From Pseudarthrobacter sp. MM222 (GTDB lineage Bacteria; Actinomycetota; Actinomycetes; Actinomycetales; Micrococcaceae): DNA of 64,000 bases. Positions 56,864 through 64,000 of the stretch are shown piece after piece (the first letter of the stretch is position 1; the number at the start of each line of letters is the position of its first letter). Position numbers and translations under genes: made by a program. The notes under the pieces are model-generated. The model made no database searches, was not told the DNA's origin, and was given only the letters and a program-made list of their open reading frames with translations. The stretch spans positions 3,782,001-3,846,000 of the forward strand of contig NZ_OX352321.1 of assembly GCF_947090775.1 (NCBI RefSeq), in the 5' to 3' direction.

Positions 56864-57718
56864 CTAGGCCGGGCTCTGGCTTGGGCCTTCTTGCCCTGCG
56901 CTCCCGAGCGGACGTCCGCCCAACCGGGTTGTGACCTTGTGGGCCGCGGCTGCGCACGCTTCTCCCAGGCTCTGCAATCGATCCCGTGAAACGCGGAACC
57001 GGGGGGCCGAGATTAGGACGGCCGCCACGATGTCACCGCGGTGGTCGAGGACGGGGGCAGCCACGCCCACTTCGTCTATGGAGGATTCGCCGTAGTTGAC
57101 GGCCCAGCCACGAGCCGTCACATCCTTGAGCTTGATCTGGTAGCCATCCAAGCCGGCATCATCGAGTCCCGGATACGTGATCGCTCCGCTGCGCAGGAGT
57201 GCACGGACGCGTTCGGTTGGCTCGGCGGACAGGAAGACCTGCACGGAGGCGCTCATGGCATCCGTGTACCGAACTCCAAGCGGGGTGGTGTGCCTGATCT
57301 GGTGGTGGCTGGCGATCTGTTCCACGCACATCGATTCTGCGCCGTTCCAGACCATAAGCGCACTGGTTTCGCCGGTCCGTTCGGTGAGCTCACGTAGGAC
57401 CGGGTAGGCCACCCGGCGTTCCTCCAGTTCGGCGAGCAGGGGGCCAGCAATCGCGATCAGCCCCAGTCCGAGACGGAAACGGCGTGTTTCCGGGTCGCGT
57501 TCCACCAGGTGTTCCTGTTCGAAGGTGGCCAGGATCCGGGAAACGGTGCTTTTGTGCAGGCCGACACGGTTGGCAATCTCGGTGACCCCGAGCAGCGGCT
57601 CGTCGGCGGTGAATGTCCTCAGCACGGCGATGGCGTTGACGATGACGGAGGCGCCCTTGGTGTCGCCGTTTCCGTTGCCCTCGGGAGATTCTTGTTGACT
57701 CATGGTGGGTTCCATCAT
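56864..57718 (-). CDS. IclR-family transcriptional regulator of creatine/sarcosine genes
   Basis: The 284-residue protein has an N-terminal winged helix (LLGVTEIANRVGLHKSTVSRILATFEQEHLVERDPET) and the IclR effector domain (ELTERTGETSALMVWNGAESMCVEQIAS, AINY-like GWAVNYGESSIDEVGVAAPVLD). It lies just downstream of creatinase on the same strand, past a terminator. The repeated 28-bp operator at 59075 and 59218 is its most likely target; creatine or sarcosine is a plausible effector. The start could be either ATG at 57718/57715 or the one at 57703. Confidence 0.9.
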   Translation of the reverse strand: MMEPTMSQQESPEGNGNGDTKGASVIVNAIAVLRTFTADEPLLGVTEIANRVGLHKSTVSRILATFEQEHLVERDPETRRFRLGLGLIAIAGPLLAELEERRVAYPVLRELTERTGETSALMVWNGAESMCVEQIASHHQIRHTTPLGVRYTDAMSASVQVFLSAEPTERVRALLRSGAITYPGLDDAGLDGYQIKLKDVTARGWAVNYGESSIDEVGVAAPVLDHRGDIVAAVLISAPRFRVSRDRLQSLGEACAAAAHKVTTRLGGRPLGSAGQEGPSQSPA

Positions 57719-57732
57719 TCCGTACAGAAGCC

Positions 57733-57766
57733 AAAAAGCGGCGCCACGTGGGACGTGGCGCCGCTT
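57733..57766 (-). terminator. Rho-independent terminator of creatinase
   Basis: A perfect 14-bp stem (57736-57749 with 57753-57766, GGG loop) followed on the minus strand by TTTTT, 20 bp past the creatinase stop. Confidence 0.88.
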
Positions 57767-57785
57767 CTTCGCGGATCAGGGGCGG

Positions 57786-59042
57786 TTAGGCACCGATGAT
57801 GTTGTATTCCGGGCCGAAGGGAAACTTTGTGATGTTTTCGGCTCCGTCCTCGCCGACCACCAGGATGTCGTGCTCGCGGTAGCCGCCGGCGCCGGGCTGG
57901 CCGTCCAGGACGGTGATCATCGGTTCCATGGAGACCACCATGCCTGGTTCCAGCACGGTGTCGATGTCCTCGCGGAGCTCGAGTCCGGCTTCCCGGCCGT
58001 AATAGTGGCTGAGCACCCCGAACGAGTGCCCGTAGCCAAAGGTACGGTTGGCCAGCAGTCCGTGGCCCACGTAGATCTCGTTGAGTTCGGCGGCGATGTC
58101 CCTGCAGACGGCTCCCGGCTTAATGAGTTCGATGCCACGTTTGTGGACTTCAACGTTGATGTTCCACAGCTCCAGAGAACGGGCGTCGGGTTCGCCGTAA
58201 AACAGGGTGCGCTCCAGGGCGGTGTAGTAGCCGGACGTCATCGGGAAGCAGTTCAGGGACAGGATGTCGTGTTCCTGGATTCTTCGGGTGGTCGCCCAGT
58301 TGTGGGCGCCGTCGGTGTTGATGCCGGACTGGAACCAGACCCAAGTGTCGCGGATTTCCGAGTCCGGGAACGTCCGGGCGATTTCGTGGACCATGGCTTC
58401 GGTGCCGATCAGGGCGACCTCGTATTCGGTGATCCCGGCGGTGATGGCGTTGCGGATAGCCTCGCCGCCCAGGTCACCGATGCGGGCGCCGTGTTTGATG
58501 ACCTCGATCTCTTCGGCTGACTTGATCATGCGCTGGCGCATGGCCGCCTGGGCGACGTCGACCAGGGTGGCCGATGCAAAGGCTGCCTGGATCTTGTTCC
58601 GGTTGTCCAGCGGGAGTGAATCGTCTTCCACGCCGATCCGGCGCGGGGAAATGCCGCGGGTACGCAGGACCTCCTGGATGGCGAAGATGTAGTTGTCCCG
58701 GCGCCAGTCCGTGTAGATCACGTTGTCGCCGTAGCTGCGGCGCCACGGCATGCCGGCGTCGATGTTGGCCGTGACGGTCACGGTGTCGTCCTTGGTGACC
58801 ACCATGGCGTAGGAGCGGCCAAACGAGGTGAAGAGGAAGTCTGAGTAGTACTTAATGGAGTGGTAGCTGGTCAGGACGACGGCGTCCAGGCTCTTCTCCG
58901 TCATAATGCCGCGTAGCCCTGCCAGCCGGCGCTCAATCTCGGTATCGGAGAACGTGAGGCTGACCTTCTTGCCGTTGTTCAGGACCTTGAGGCGCTCCAG
59001 CTTGGTGACGTCGGTGGCGGCTTCGGATTGCGTGCTGGTCAT
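57786..59042 (-). CDS. Creatinase (creatine amidinohydrolase)
   Basis: The 418-residue enzyme is a pita-bread-fold creatinase: N-terminal creatinase domain (RLAGLRGIMTEKSLDAVVLT, SYHSIKYYSDFLF) and the M24-like catalytic domain with His247 in GAHNWATT (equivalent to the catalytic His of Pseudomonas creatinase), then FGYGHSFGVLSHYYGREAG and VVSMEPMIT. It hydrolyses creatine to sarcosine and urea. I chose the ATG at 59042, with AAAGG upstream, over the open frame to 59087 because the latter overlaps the operator. It is divergent from glyA-sox, which uses its product. Confidence 0.95.
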   Translation of the reverse strand: MTSTQSEAATDVTKLERLKVLNNGKKVSLTFSDTEIERRLAGLRGIMTEKSLDAVVLTSYHSIKYYSDFLFTSFGRSYAMVVTKDDTVTVTANIDAGMPWRRSYGDNVIYTDWRRDNYIFAIQEVLRTRGISPRRIGVEDDSLPLDNRNKIQAAFASATLVDVAQAAMRQRMIKSAEEIEVIKHGARIGDLGGEAIRNAITAGITEYEVALIGTEAMVHEIARTFPDSEIRDTWVWFQSGINTDGAHNWATTRRIQEHDILSLNCFPMTSGYYTALERTLFYGEPDARSLELWNINVEVHKRGIELIKPGAVCRDIAAELNEIYVGHGLLANRTFGYGHSFGVLSHYYGREAGLELREDIDTVLEPGMVVSMEPMITVLDGQPGAGGYREHDILVVGEDGAENITKFPFGPEYNIIGA

Positions 59043-59074
59043 TTGGGGTGTGCCTTTCTTCGATAGAACTCGAA

Positions 59075-59102
59075 CAGTTGCGTTCAAAGCAACACTGTTG
59101 CA
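59075..59102. promoter_or_regulatory. 28-bp operator at the creatinase promoter
   Basis: Contains the dyad GCAACA-C-TGTTGC (59089-59101) preceded by CAGTTGC. Differs from the copy at 59218 by three bases. It lies directly downstream of the creatinase -10, as expected for a repressor. Confidence 0.8.
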
Positions 59103-59104
59103 AC

Positions 59105-59133
59105 AGATTATGCGTGACCTGACGCACAGTCAA
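59105..59133 (-). promoter_or_regulatory. Creatinase promoter
   Basis: On the minus strand TTGACT (59128-59133), 17-bp spacer, TAATCT (59105-59110): near-consensus sigma-70 elements. Confidence 0.75.
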
Positions 59134-59192
59134 GACCAAGCCCTGCCCTTCTCCGCGATACTTCTGGCGGAGACTTGCGGGATAAAAAGTGA

Positions 59193-59221
59193 TTGACGTA
59201 ACACCGGTGGCACCCTACAGT
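59193..59221 (+). promoter_or_regulatory. glyA-sox operon promoter
   Basis: TTGACG (59193-59198), 17-bp spacer, TACAGT (59216-59221). The second operator copy overlaps its -10 and start. Confidence 0.7.
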
Positions 59222-59245
59222 TGCACTCAACGCAACACTGTTGCA
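59218..59245. promoter_or_regulatory. 28-bp operator at the glyA-sox promoter
   Basis: Second copy of the operator, with dyad GCAACA-C-TGTTGC at 59232-59244, in the same orientation as the first, 143 bp away. Confidence 0.8.
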
Positions 59246-59283
59246 TTCGTCTATAAGTTTTCTTGAACCCGAAAGAGGCCGCC

Positions 59284-60594
59284 ATGACGGGCACCCTGAA
59301 TCAACCCCTGGCCAGCGCCGACGCTGATATCGCACGTGCCATTGACCTTGAGCTGGAACGCCAGCAGTCCACTCTCGAGATGATTGCGTCGGAGAATTTT
59401 GCGCCGGCCTCGGTCATGGAGGCGCAGGGTTCGGTCCTGACTAACAAGTACGCCGAGGGCTACCCGGGCAAGCGCTACTACGGCGGCTGCGAGCACGTTG
59501 ACGTGATCGAACAGCTCGCCATCGACCGGGTCAAGGCCCTGTTCGGTGCGGAAGCTGCCAACGTTCAGCCGCACTCCGGCGCCCAGGCCAACGCCGCCGC
59601 CATGTTTGCGCTGCTGGAACCGGGCGACACCATCATGGGACTGGCCCTGGCGCACGGCGGGCACCTCACCCATGGGATGCGCATCAACTTCTCCGGGAAG
59701 CTTTACAACGTAGTTCCGTACCATGTGCGCGAATCCGATATGACTGTGGACATGGCCGAAGTCGAGGCCCTGGCCCTGGAGCACCGGCCCAGGATGATCG
59801 TGGCCGGCTGGTCCGCCTACACGCGCCAGCTCGACTTCGCGGAGTTCCGCCGCATCGCCGACGCCGTGGGCGCCTACCTCATGGTCGATATGGCGCACTT
59901 TGCCGGCCTCGTCGCCGCCGGGCTGCATCCCAACCCGGTGCCCTATGCCGACGTCGTAACCACAACCACGCACAAGACCCTGGGCGGTCCGCGCGGAGGC
60001 GTGATCCTCAGCCGCGAGTCCCTGGCGCGCAAGATCAACTCCGCCGTTTTTCCCGGCCAGCAGGGCGGGCCGCTGGAACACGTCATCGCTGCAAAGGCCG
60101 TGTCCTTCAAAATCGCCGCAAGCGATGAGTTCAAGGACCGGCAGCAACGCACCCTGGATGGGGCCAAGATCCTGGCCGAGCGCCTGCTAGCACCGGACGT
60201 CGCCGAATATGGGATCTCCGTAGTGGGCGGCGGCACCGACGTGCACCTGGTCCTGGTGGACCTGCGCAACTCGGCGCTGGACGGGCAGCAGGGCGAGGAC
60301 CGGCTGCACCGGATCGGCATCACCGTCAACCGCAACGCCGTTCCGTTCGACCCCCGGCCGCCGATGGTCTCCTCCGGGCTGCGAATCGGCACCCCCGCCC
60401 TGGCCACGCGCGGCTTTGGCCCGGCCGAATTCACTGAGGTTGCCGACATCATCGCCGAGGCCATCAAGGGCGAGCTCAGCGACGAGTCGGCCGTCCTGCT
60501 CCGCGACCGGGTCACGGTCCTCGCCGAAAAATTTCCGCTTTACCCGAATCTTTCCGGAACTGCCGGAACCACCCCGAACGGAGTTGCACAATGA
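59284..60594 (+). CDS. glyA: Serine hydroxymethyltransferase
   Basis: The 436-residue PLP enzyme has the SHMT motifs: [40 protein letters not shown] and the Schiff-base lysine in [14 protein letters not shown]. Coded in front of sarcosine oxidase, it joins the glycine and 5,10-methylene-THF made by that enzyme to give serine, and so clears the one-carbon unit. It is probably a second, pathway-specific copy besides a housekeeping glyA elsewhere. The ATG at 59284 has GAAAGAGG upstream. Its stop overlaps soxB in an ATGA. Confidence 0.95.
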   Translation: MTGTLNQPLASADADIARAIDLELERQQSTLEMIASENFAPASVMEAQGSVLTNKYAEGYPGKRYYGGCEHVDVIEQLAIDRVKALFGAEAANVQPHSGAQANAAAMFALLEPGDTIMGLALAHGGHLTHGMRINFSGKLYNVVPYHVRESDMTVDMAEVEALALEHRPRMIVAGWSAYTRQLDFAEFRRIADAVGAYLMVDMAHFAGLVAAGLHPNPVPYADVVTTTTHKTLGGPRGGVILSRESLARKINSAVFPGQQGGPLEHVIAAKAVSFKIAASDEFKDRQQRTLDGAKILAERLLAPDVAEYGISVVGGGTDVHLVLVDLRNSALDGQQGEDRLHRIGITVNRNAVPFDPRPPMVSSGLRIGTPALATRGFGPAEFTEVADIIAEAIKGELSDESAVLLRDRVTVLAEKFPLYPNLSGTAGTTPNGVAQ

Positions 60595-61811
60595 GCACGG
60601 AACAGCTTCCGGAGCACCCGGAATTCCTCTGGCGCAACCCCGAGCCGAAGTCCTCGTACGACGCCGTGATTGTCGGCGGCGGCGGGCACGGCCTCGCCAC
60701 CGCCTATTACCTGGCCAAGAACCACGGGATGACCAACATCGCCGTGCTGGAAAAGGGCTGGCTGGCCGGTGGGAACATGGCCCGGAACACCACGATCATC
60801 CGTTCAAACTACCTCTGGGACGAGTCCGCGGCGATCTACGAGCACGCCCTGAAGCTGTGGGAGATCCTGCCGGAGGAACTCGAATACGACTTCCTGTTCA
60901 GCCAGCGCGGCGTGATGAACCTCGCCCACACCCTGGGCGATGTGCGCGAAAGCATGCGCCGGGTTGGGGCGAATCAGCTCAACGGTGTGGACGCCGAGTG
61001 GTTGGACCCGAAGCAGGTCAAGGAACTCTGCCCCATCCTCAACATCAACGACAACATCCGCTACCCCGTGATGGGCGCCACCTACCAGCCCCGGGCCGGG
61101 ATCGCCAAGCACGACCACGTCGCTTGGGCATTCGCCCGCAAATGCGATGAGCTCGGCGTGGACATCATCCAGAACTGCGAAGTCACCGGCTTCCTCAAAG
61201 ACGGCAACCGCGTCGTCGGCGTCAAAACCAACCAAGGCATCATCCACACCGGAAAGGTCGGGCTTTGCGCCGCCGGACACAGCTCCGTGCTCGCCGAAAT
61301 GGCCGGCTTCCGGCTGCCCATCCAGTCCCACCCCCTCCAGGCACTGGTGTCGGAGCTCCACGAACCCGTTCACCCCACCGTCGTGATGTCCAACCACGTC
61401 CACGTCTACGTCTCCCAGGCGCACAAGGGCGAATTGGTGATGGGCGCCGGCGTCGACTCGTACAACGGCTACGGCCAGCGCGGCTCCTTCCACGTGATCG
61501 AGCACCAGATGGCAGCCGCCGTCGAACTCTTCCCGATCTTCGCCCGCGCCCACGTGCTCCGGACCTGGGGCGGGATCGTGGACACCACCCTGGACGCCTC
61601 CCCGATCGTGGGCACCACCCCGGTGGAGAACATGTTCGTCAACTGCGGCTGGGGAACCGGCGGATTCAAAGGCACCCCTGCCGCCGGGCTGACCTTCGCC
61701 CACACCATCGCCACCGGCACACCCCACATCCTGAACAAACCCTTTGCCCTCGAGCGCTTCGAAACCGGCGCCCTAATCGATGAACACGGCGCCGCCGCCG
61801 TGGCCCACTAG
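60591..61811 (+). CDS. soxB: Sarcosine oxidase beta subunit
   Basis: The 406-residue subunit has an N-terminal FAD site [15 protein letters not shown], then [14 protein letters not shown], and [14 protein letters not shown], where His174 or His176 is the expected site of covalent FMN. The C-terminal [18 protein letters not shown] closes the DAO fold. In the four-subunit enzyme it oxidises sarcosine and passes electrons through FMN to O2. It starts inside the glyA stop and is followed 14 bp later by soxD. Confidence 0.96.
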   Translation: MSTEQLPEHPEFLWRNPEPKSSYDAVIVGGGGHGLATAYYLAKNHGMTNIAVLEKGWLAGGNMARNTTIIRSNYLWDESAAIYEHALKLWEILPEELEYDFLFSQRGVMNLAHTLGDVRESMRRVGANQLNGVDAEWLDPKQVKELCPILNINDNIRYPVMGATYQPRAGIAKHDHVAWAFARKCDELGVDIIQNCEVTGFLKDGNRVVGVKTNQGIIHTGKVGLCAAGHSSVLAEMAGFRLPIQSHPLQALVSELHEPVHPTVVMSNHVHVYVSQAHKGELVMGAGVDSYNGYGQRGSFHVIEHQMAAAVELFPIFARAHVLRTWGGIVDTTLDASPIVGTTPVENMFVNCGWGTGGFKGTPAAGLTFAHTIATGTPHILNKPFALERFETGALIDEHGAAAVAH

Positions 61812-61825
61812 AAAGAGGAACGGAC

Positions 61826-62155
61826 ATGCTCCTGATTCCCTGCCCCAACTGCGGCCCCCGGGACGAAACCGAATACCACTACGGCGGCCAGGCCCACGTG
61901 CCATATCCCGAGAACCCGGCAGAACTTACCGACCGGCAGTGGGCCGAGTACCTGTTCTACCGCGACAACACGAAGGGCGCGTTCGCCGAGCGCTGGCTTC
62001 ACAGTACCGGCTGCCGGCAATGGTTCAACATGCTCCGCGACACCCTCACCTACGACATCCAGGCCGTCTACCCGATGGGCCAGCTGCGCCCTGCCTCGGG
62101 AACCACAGCGCCCGCCGTCCCCAGCCCCGTCTCCCCGGAAGGAGCCATCAAATGA
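61826..62155 (+). CDS. soxD: Sarcosine oxidase delta subunit
   Basis: The 109-residue subunit carries the structural zinc ligands Cys6, Cys9, His59 and Cys63 (LIPCPNCG and [10 protein letters not shown]). The length fits the family. Its stop overlaps the soxA start (ATGA). Proline/serine-rich C-terminal tail. Confidence 0.95.
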   Translation: MLLIPCPNCGPRDETEYHYGGQAHVPYPENPAELTDRQWAEYLFYRDNTKGAFAERWLHSTGCRQWFNMLRDTLTYDIQAVYPMGQLRPASGTTAPAVPSPVSPEGAIK

Positions 62156-64000
62156 CCGCTCAGCCGCAACCCGCGCGTCTGTCCACCGGCGGACGCATTG
62201 ACCGCAGCGTCATCTGGCGCTTTACCCTGGACGGCGAGGAATTCACCGGCCACCCCGGCGACACCCTCGCCTCGGCCCTGCTCGCCAACGGCCGGATCGC
62301 CGCCCGCAACTCCCTGTACGAGGACCGGTCCCGCGGCATCCTGTCCGCCGGCGTCGAGGAATCCAACGCCCTCGTCAAGGTCGCCCCCCGGTTCCCGGGC
62401 CACGTGGCCGAATCCATGCTCCCCGCCACCACGGTGACCCTCGTGGACGGACTCAGCGCCGAACTGCTCAACGGGCTCGGCAAGCTGGACCCCGACGAGG
62501 ACCATGCCGAATACGACAAGAAGTATGTCCACACCGACGTCCTCGTCGTCGGCGGCGGCCCCGCTGGCCTAGCCGCGGCCCGCGAAGCCGTCCGAAGCGG
62601 CGCCCGCGTCATCCTCATCGACGACCAGCCCGAACTTGGCGGCTCGCTGCTGTCCGGCTCCACCGACCCGGCCCGCGCCGAGACCATCGAGGGGGTCGCC
62701 GCCCTGGACTGGGTCTCCAATGTCGAAACAGAACTGATCTCAGCGGCCGAGTGCACGGTGCTGAACCGCACGTCCGCGTTCGGGTCCTACGATTCGAACT
62801 ACGTCATAGCGGCCCAGAACCGCACGGACCACCTTTCGAGCCCGGCCGCGCCCGGGGTGTCACGGCAGCGGATCTGGCACATCCGCGCCAGCCAGGTCAT
62901 CCTGGCCCCCGGCGCCCACGAACGCCCGCTGGTCTTCGAAAACAACGACCGCCCCGGCATCATGCTCGCCTCCGCGGTCCGCAGCTACCTCAACCGCTAC
63001 GCCGTCGCCGCCGGAAACCGGGTCGTTATCAGCACCACCAACGACAGCGCCTACGCCCTGGCCACCGACCTGAAGGCCGCTGGCATCCGCGTCGAAGCTG
63101 TCGTGGACGCCCGTCCGAAGCAGAGCAAAACAGCCGCCGCAGCCGCCGCGGCCGGAATCCGCGTGCTGATAGGCAGCGCCGTTGCCAACACCACTGCTGA
63201 TGTGTCCGGCGACGGCCGGCTCCTCGGTGTCACCGTCCGGAGCATCAACTACGACGGCGAGCTCACCTCCGGCGTCGAACAGCTCGCCTGCGACCTGCTG
63301 GCCGTCTCCGGCGGCTGGTCCCCCGTAGTACACCTGCACTCCCAGCGCCAGGGCAAGATCCGCTGGGACGAGGACTTGGCGGCCTTCGTCCCCAGCAGCG
63401 TGGTGCCCAACCAGCAGGTGGCAGGTTCCGGCCGCGGCAGTTTCGAACTTGACGACTGCCTCGCCGAAGGCATCTCCGCCGGCGCCGCCGCGGTCGGTGC
63501 CATCGGCTTCGACACTGAAAACTCTGGCCCAGTCGTCGAGACGTCCGTCCTGGCTGAGCCCAAGGCGTCGGCCCCTACCCGTCAGCTCTGGCTGGTCCCC
63601 GGCCAGGACGGCGGCCCGGACGACTGGCACCACCACTTCGTCGACTTCCAGCGCGACCAGTCCGTGGCCGACGTCCTCCGCTCCACCGGGGCAGGGATGC
63701 GCTCGGTAGAACACATCAAGCGCTACACCTCGATCAGCACCGCCAACGACCAGGGCAAGACTTCCGGGGTGAACGCGATCGGCGTCATCGCCGCGGCACT
63801 CCGTCAGGCAGGCGAAGCGTCCCGGGGCATCGGTGAAATCGGCACCACCGCGTACCGCGCCCCCTTCACCCCCGTCGCATTCGCCGCGCTTGCCGGACGC
63901 CAGCGCCGAGAACTATTCGACCCGGCCCGACTTACCTCCATCCACTCCTGGCATGTCGCCCACGGTGCCCTCTTCGAAGACGTTGGGCAGTGGAAGCGTC
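62152..64000 (+). CDS. soxA: Sarcosine oxidase alpha subunit (3' end beyond window)
   Basis: About 616 residues are visible of a subunit usually near 960. The N-terminal part (about 15-100) is the ferredoxin-like domain ([20 protein letters not shown]). The NAD-binding pyruvate-dehydrogenase-like part has [17 protein letters not shown] at about 130-146, then [22 protein letters not shown] and [16 protein letters not shown]. The THF-binding aminomethyltransferase domain begins near the end ([12 protein letters not shown]) and is cut off. In the complex it takes the methylene group from sarcosine to make 5,10-methylene-THF. A soxG (gamma) gene is expected next, outside the window. Confidence 0.95.
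   Translation, partial: MTAQPQPARLSTGGRIDRSVIWRFTLDGEEFTGHPGDTLASALLANGRIAARNSLYEDRSRGILSAGVEESNALVKVAPRFPGHVAESMLPATTVTLVDGLSAELLNGLGKLDPDEDHAEYDKKYVHTDVLVVGGGPAGLAAAREAVRSGARVILIDDQPELGGSLLSGSTDPARAETIEGVAALDWVSNVETELISAAECTVLNRTSAFGSYDSNYVIAAQNRTDHLSSPAAPGVSRQRIWHIRASQVILAPGAHERPLVFENNDRPGIMLASAVRSYLNRYAVAAGNRVVISTTNDSAYALATDLKAAGIRVEAVVDARPKQSKTAAAAAAAGIRVLIGSAVANTTADVSGDGRLLGVTVRSINYDGELTSGVEQLACDLLAVSGGWSPVVHLHSQRQGKIRWDEDLAAFVPSSVVPNQQVAGSGRGSFELDDCLAEGISAGAAAVGAIGFDTENSGPVVETSVLAEPKASAPTRQLWLVPGQDGGPDDWHHHFVDFQRDQSVADVLRSTGAGMRSVEHIKRYTSISTANDQGKTSGVNAIGVIAAALRQAGEASRGIGEIGTTAYRAPFTPVAFAALAGRQRRELFDPARLTSIHSWHVAHGALFEDVGQWKR

Noticed and set aside
60804..61727. 307-codon frame opposite soxB
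   Set aside because: Shadow frame with no start signal; soxB is continuous and complete.

Overview
The window is high-GC, densely packed DNA with short intergenic gaps, GTG and TTG starts, and many LacI-type regulators. Gene content resembles soil Actinobacteria of the Micrococcaceae (Arthrobacter, Pseudarthrobacter or Paenarthrobacter); that assignment is inferred from protein families only. No rRNA, tRNA, CRISPR array, phage or complete insertion sequence was seen, so it reads as a catabolic, accessory-rich chromosomal segment.

Layout. 0-3.7 kb: an ECF sigma factor overlapping a cut-off partner gene, a small secreted repeat protein, a PLP-dependent threonine/serine dehydratase with a recent in-frame duplication, and a GPP34 (GOLPH3-like) protein. 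3.8-16.1 kb: a fructan locus with a secreted GH32 levanase carrying nested inserted modules, a LacI regulator, a monosaccharide ABC transporter (SBP, permease, ATPase), a PfkB fructokinase, a membrane-anchored GH32 of the levan fructotransferase/levanbiohydrolase type, and a GH68 levansucrase. The 12-bp operator GACAWCGWTGTC occurs at the levanase, at the regulator and at the transporter, which ties them into one regulon. 16.6-19.3 kb: a zinc-ribbon-like small protein and a divergent MFS efflux pump/PadR regulator pair. 19.3-26.8 kb: an arabino-oligosaccharide locus (GH51, ABC transporter, LacI) and an alditol oxidase.

26.8-30.1 kb: three FMN-binding split-barrel proteins around flavohemoglobin, then a decayed alcohol dehydrogenase. 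30-35 kb: a VWA/MoxR-type ATPase pair, a histidine phosphatase and an SCO1664-family protein. 35.1-38.6 kb: etfB-etfA followed 2 bp later by a membrane cytochrome b protein with three copies of an N-terminal motif, RRGLPRVxGGxPWPxAG; this is the best candidate for an undescribed system. 38.7-43.2 kb: a glycosyltransferase, then a glutamine synthetase-like ligase overlapping an amidohydrolase (a split FluG arrangement). 43.4-51.8 kb: a second fructoside operon (two paralogous LacI regulators, SBP, two permeases, GH172/DUF2961, GH32) ending in a fructokinase pseudogene.

52.7-64 kb: a creatinine catabolic locus. Creatininase, a probable NCS1 permease, a PucR regulator, an IclR regulator and creatinase are followed by glyA-soxB-soxD-soxA (soxA runs off the window). 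Together they would convert creatinine to creatine, sarcosine and glycine, with the one-carbon unit passed through 5,10-methylene-THF to serine. Creatinase and glyA-sox are divergent; each has a sigma-70-like promoter covered by a copy of the same 28-bp operator, presumably for the IclR protein.
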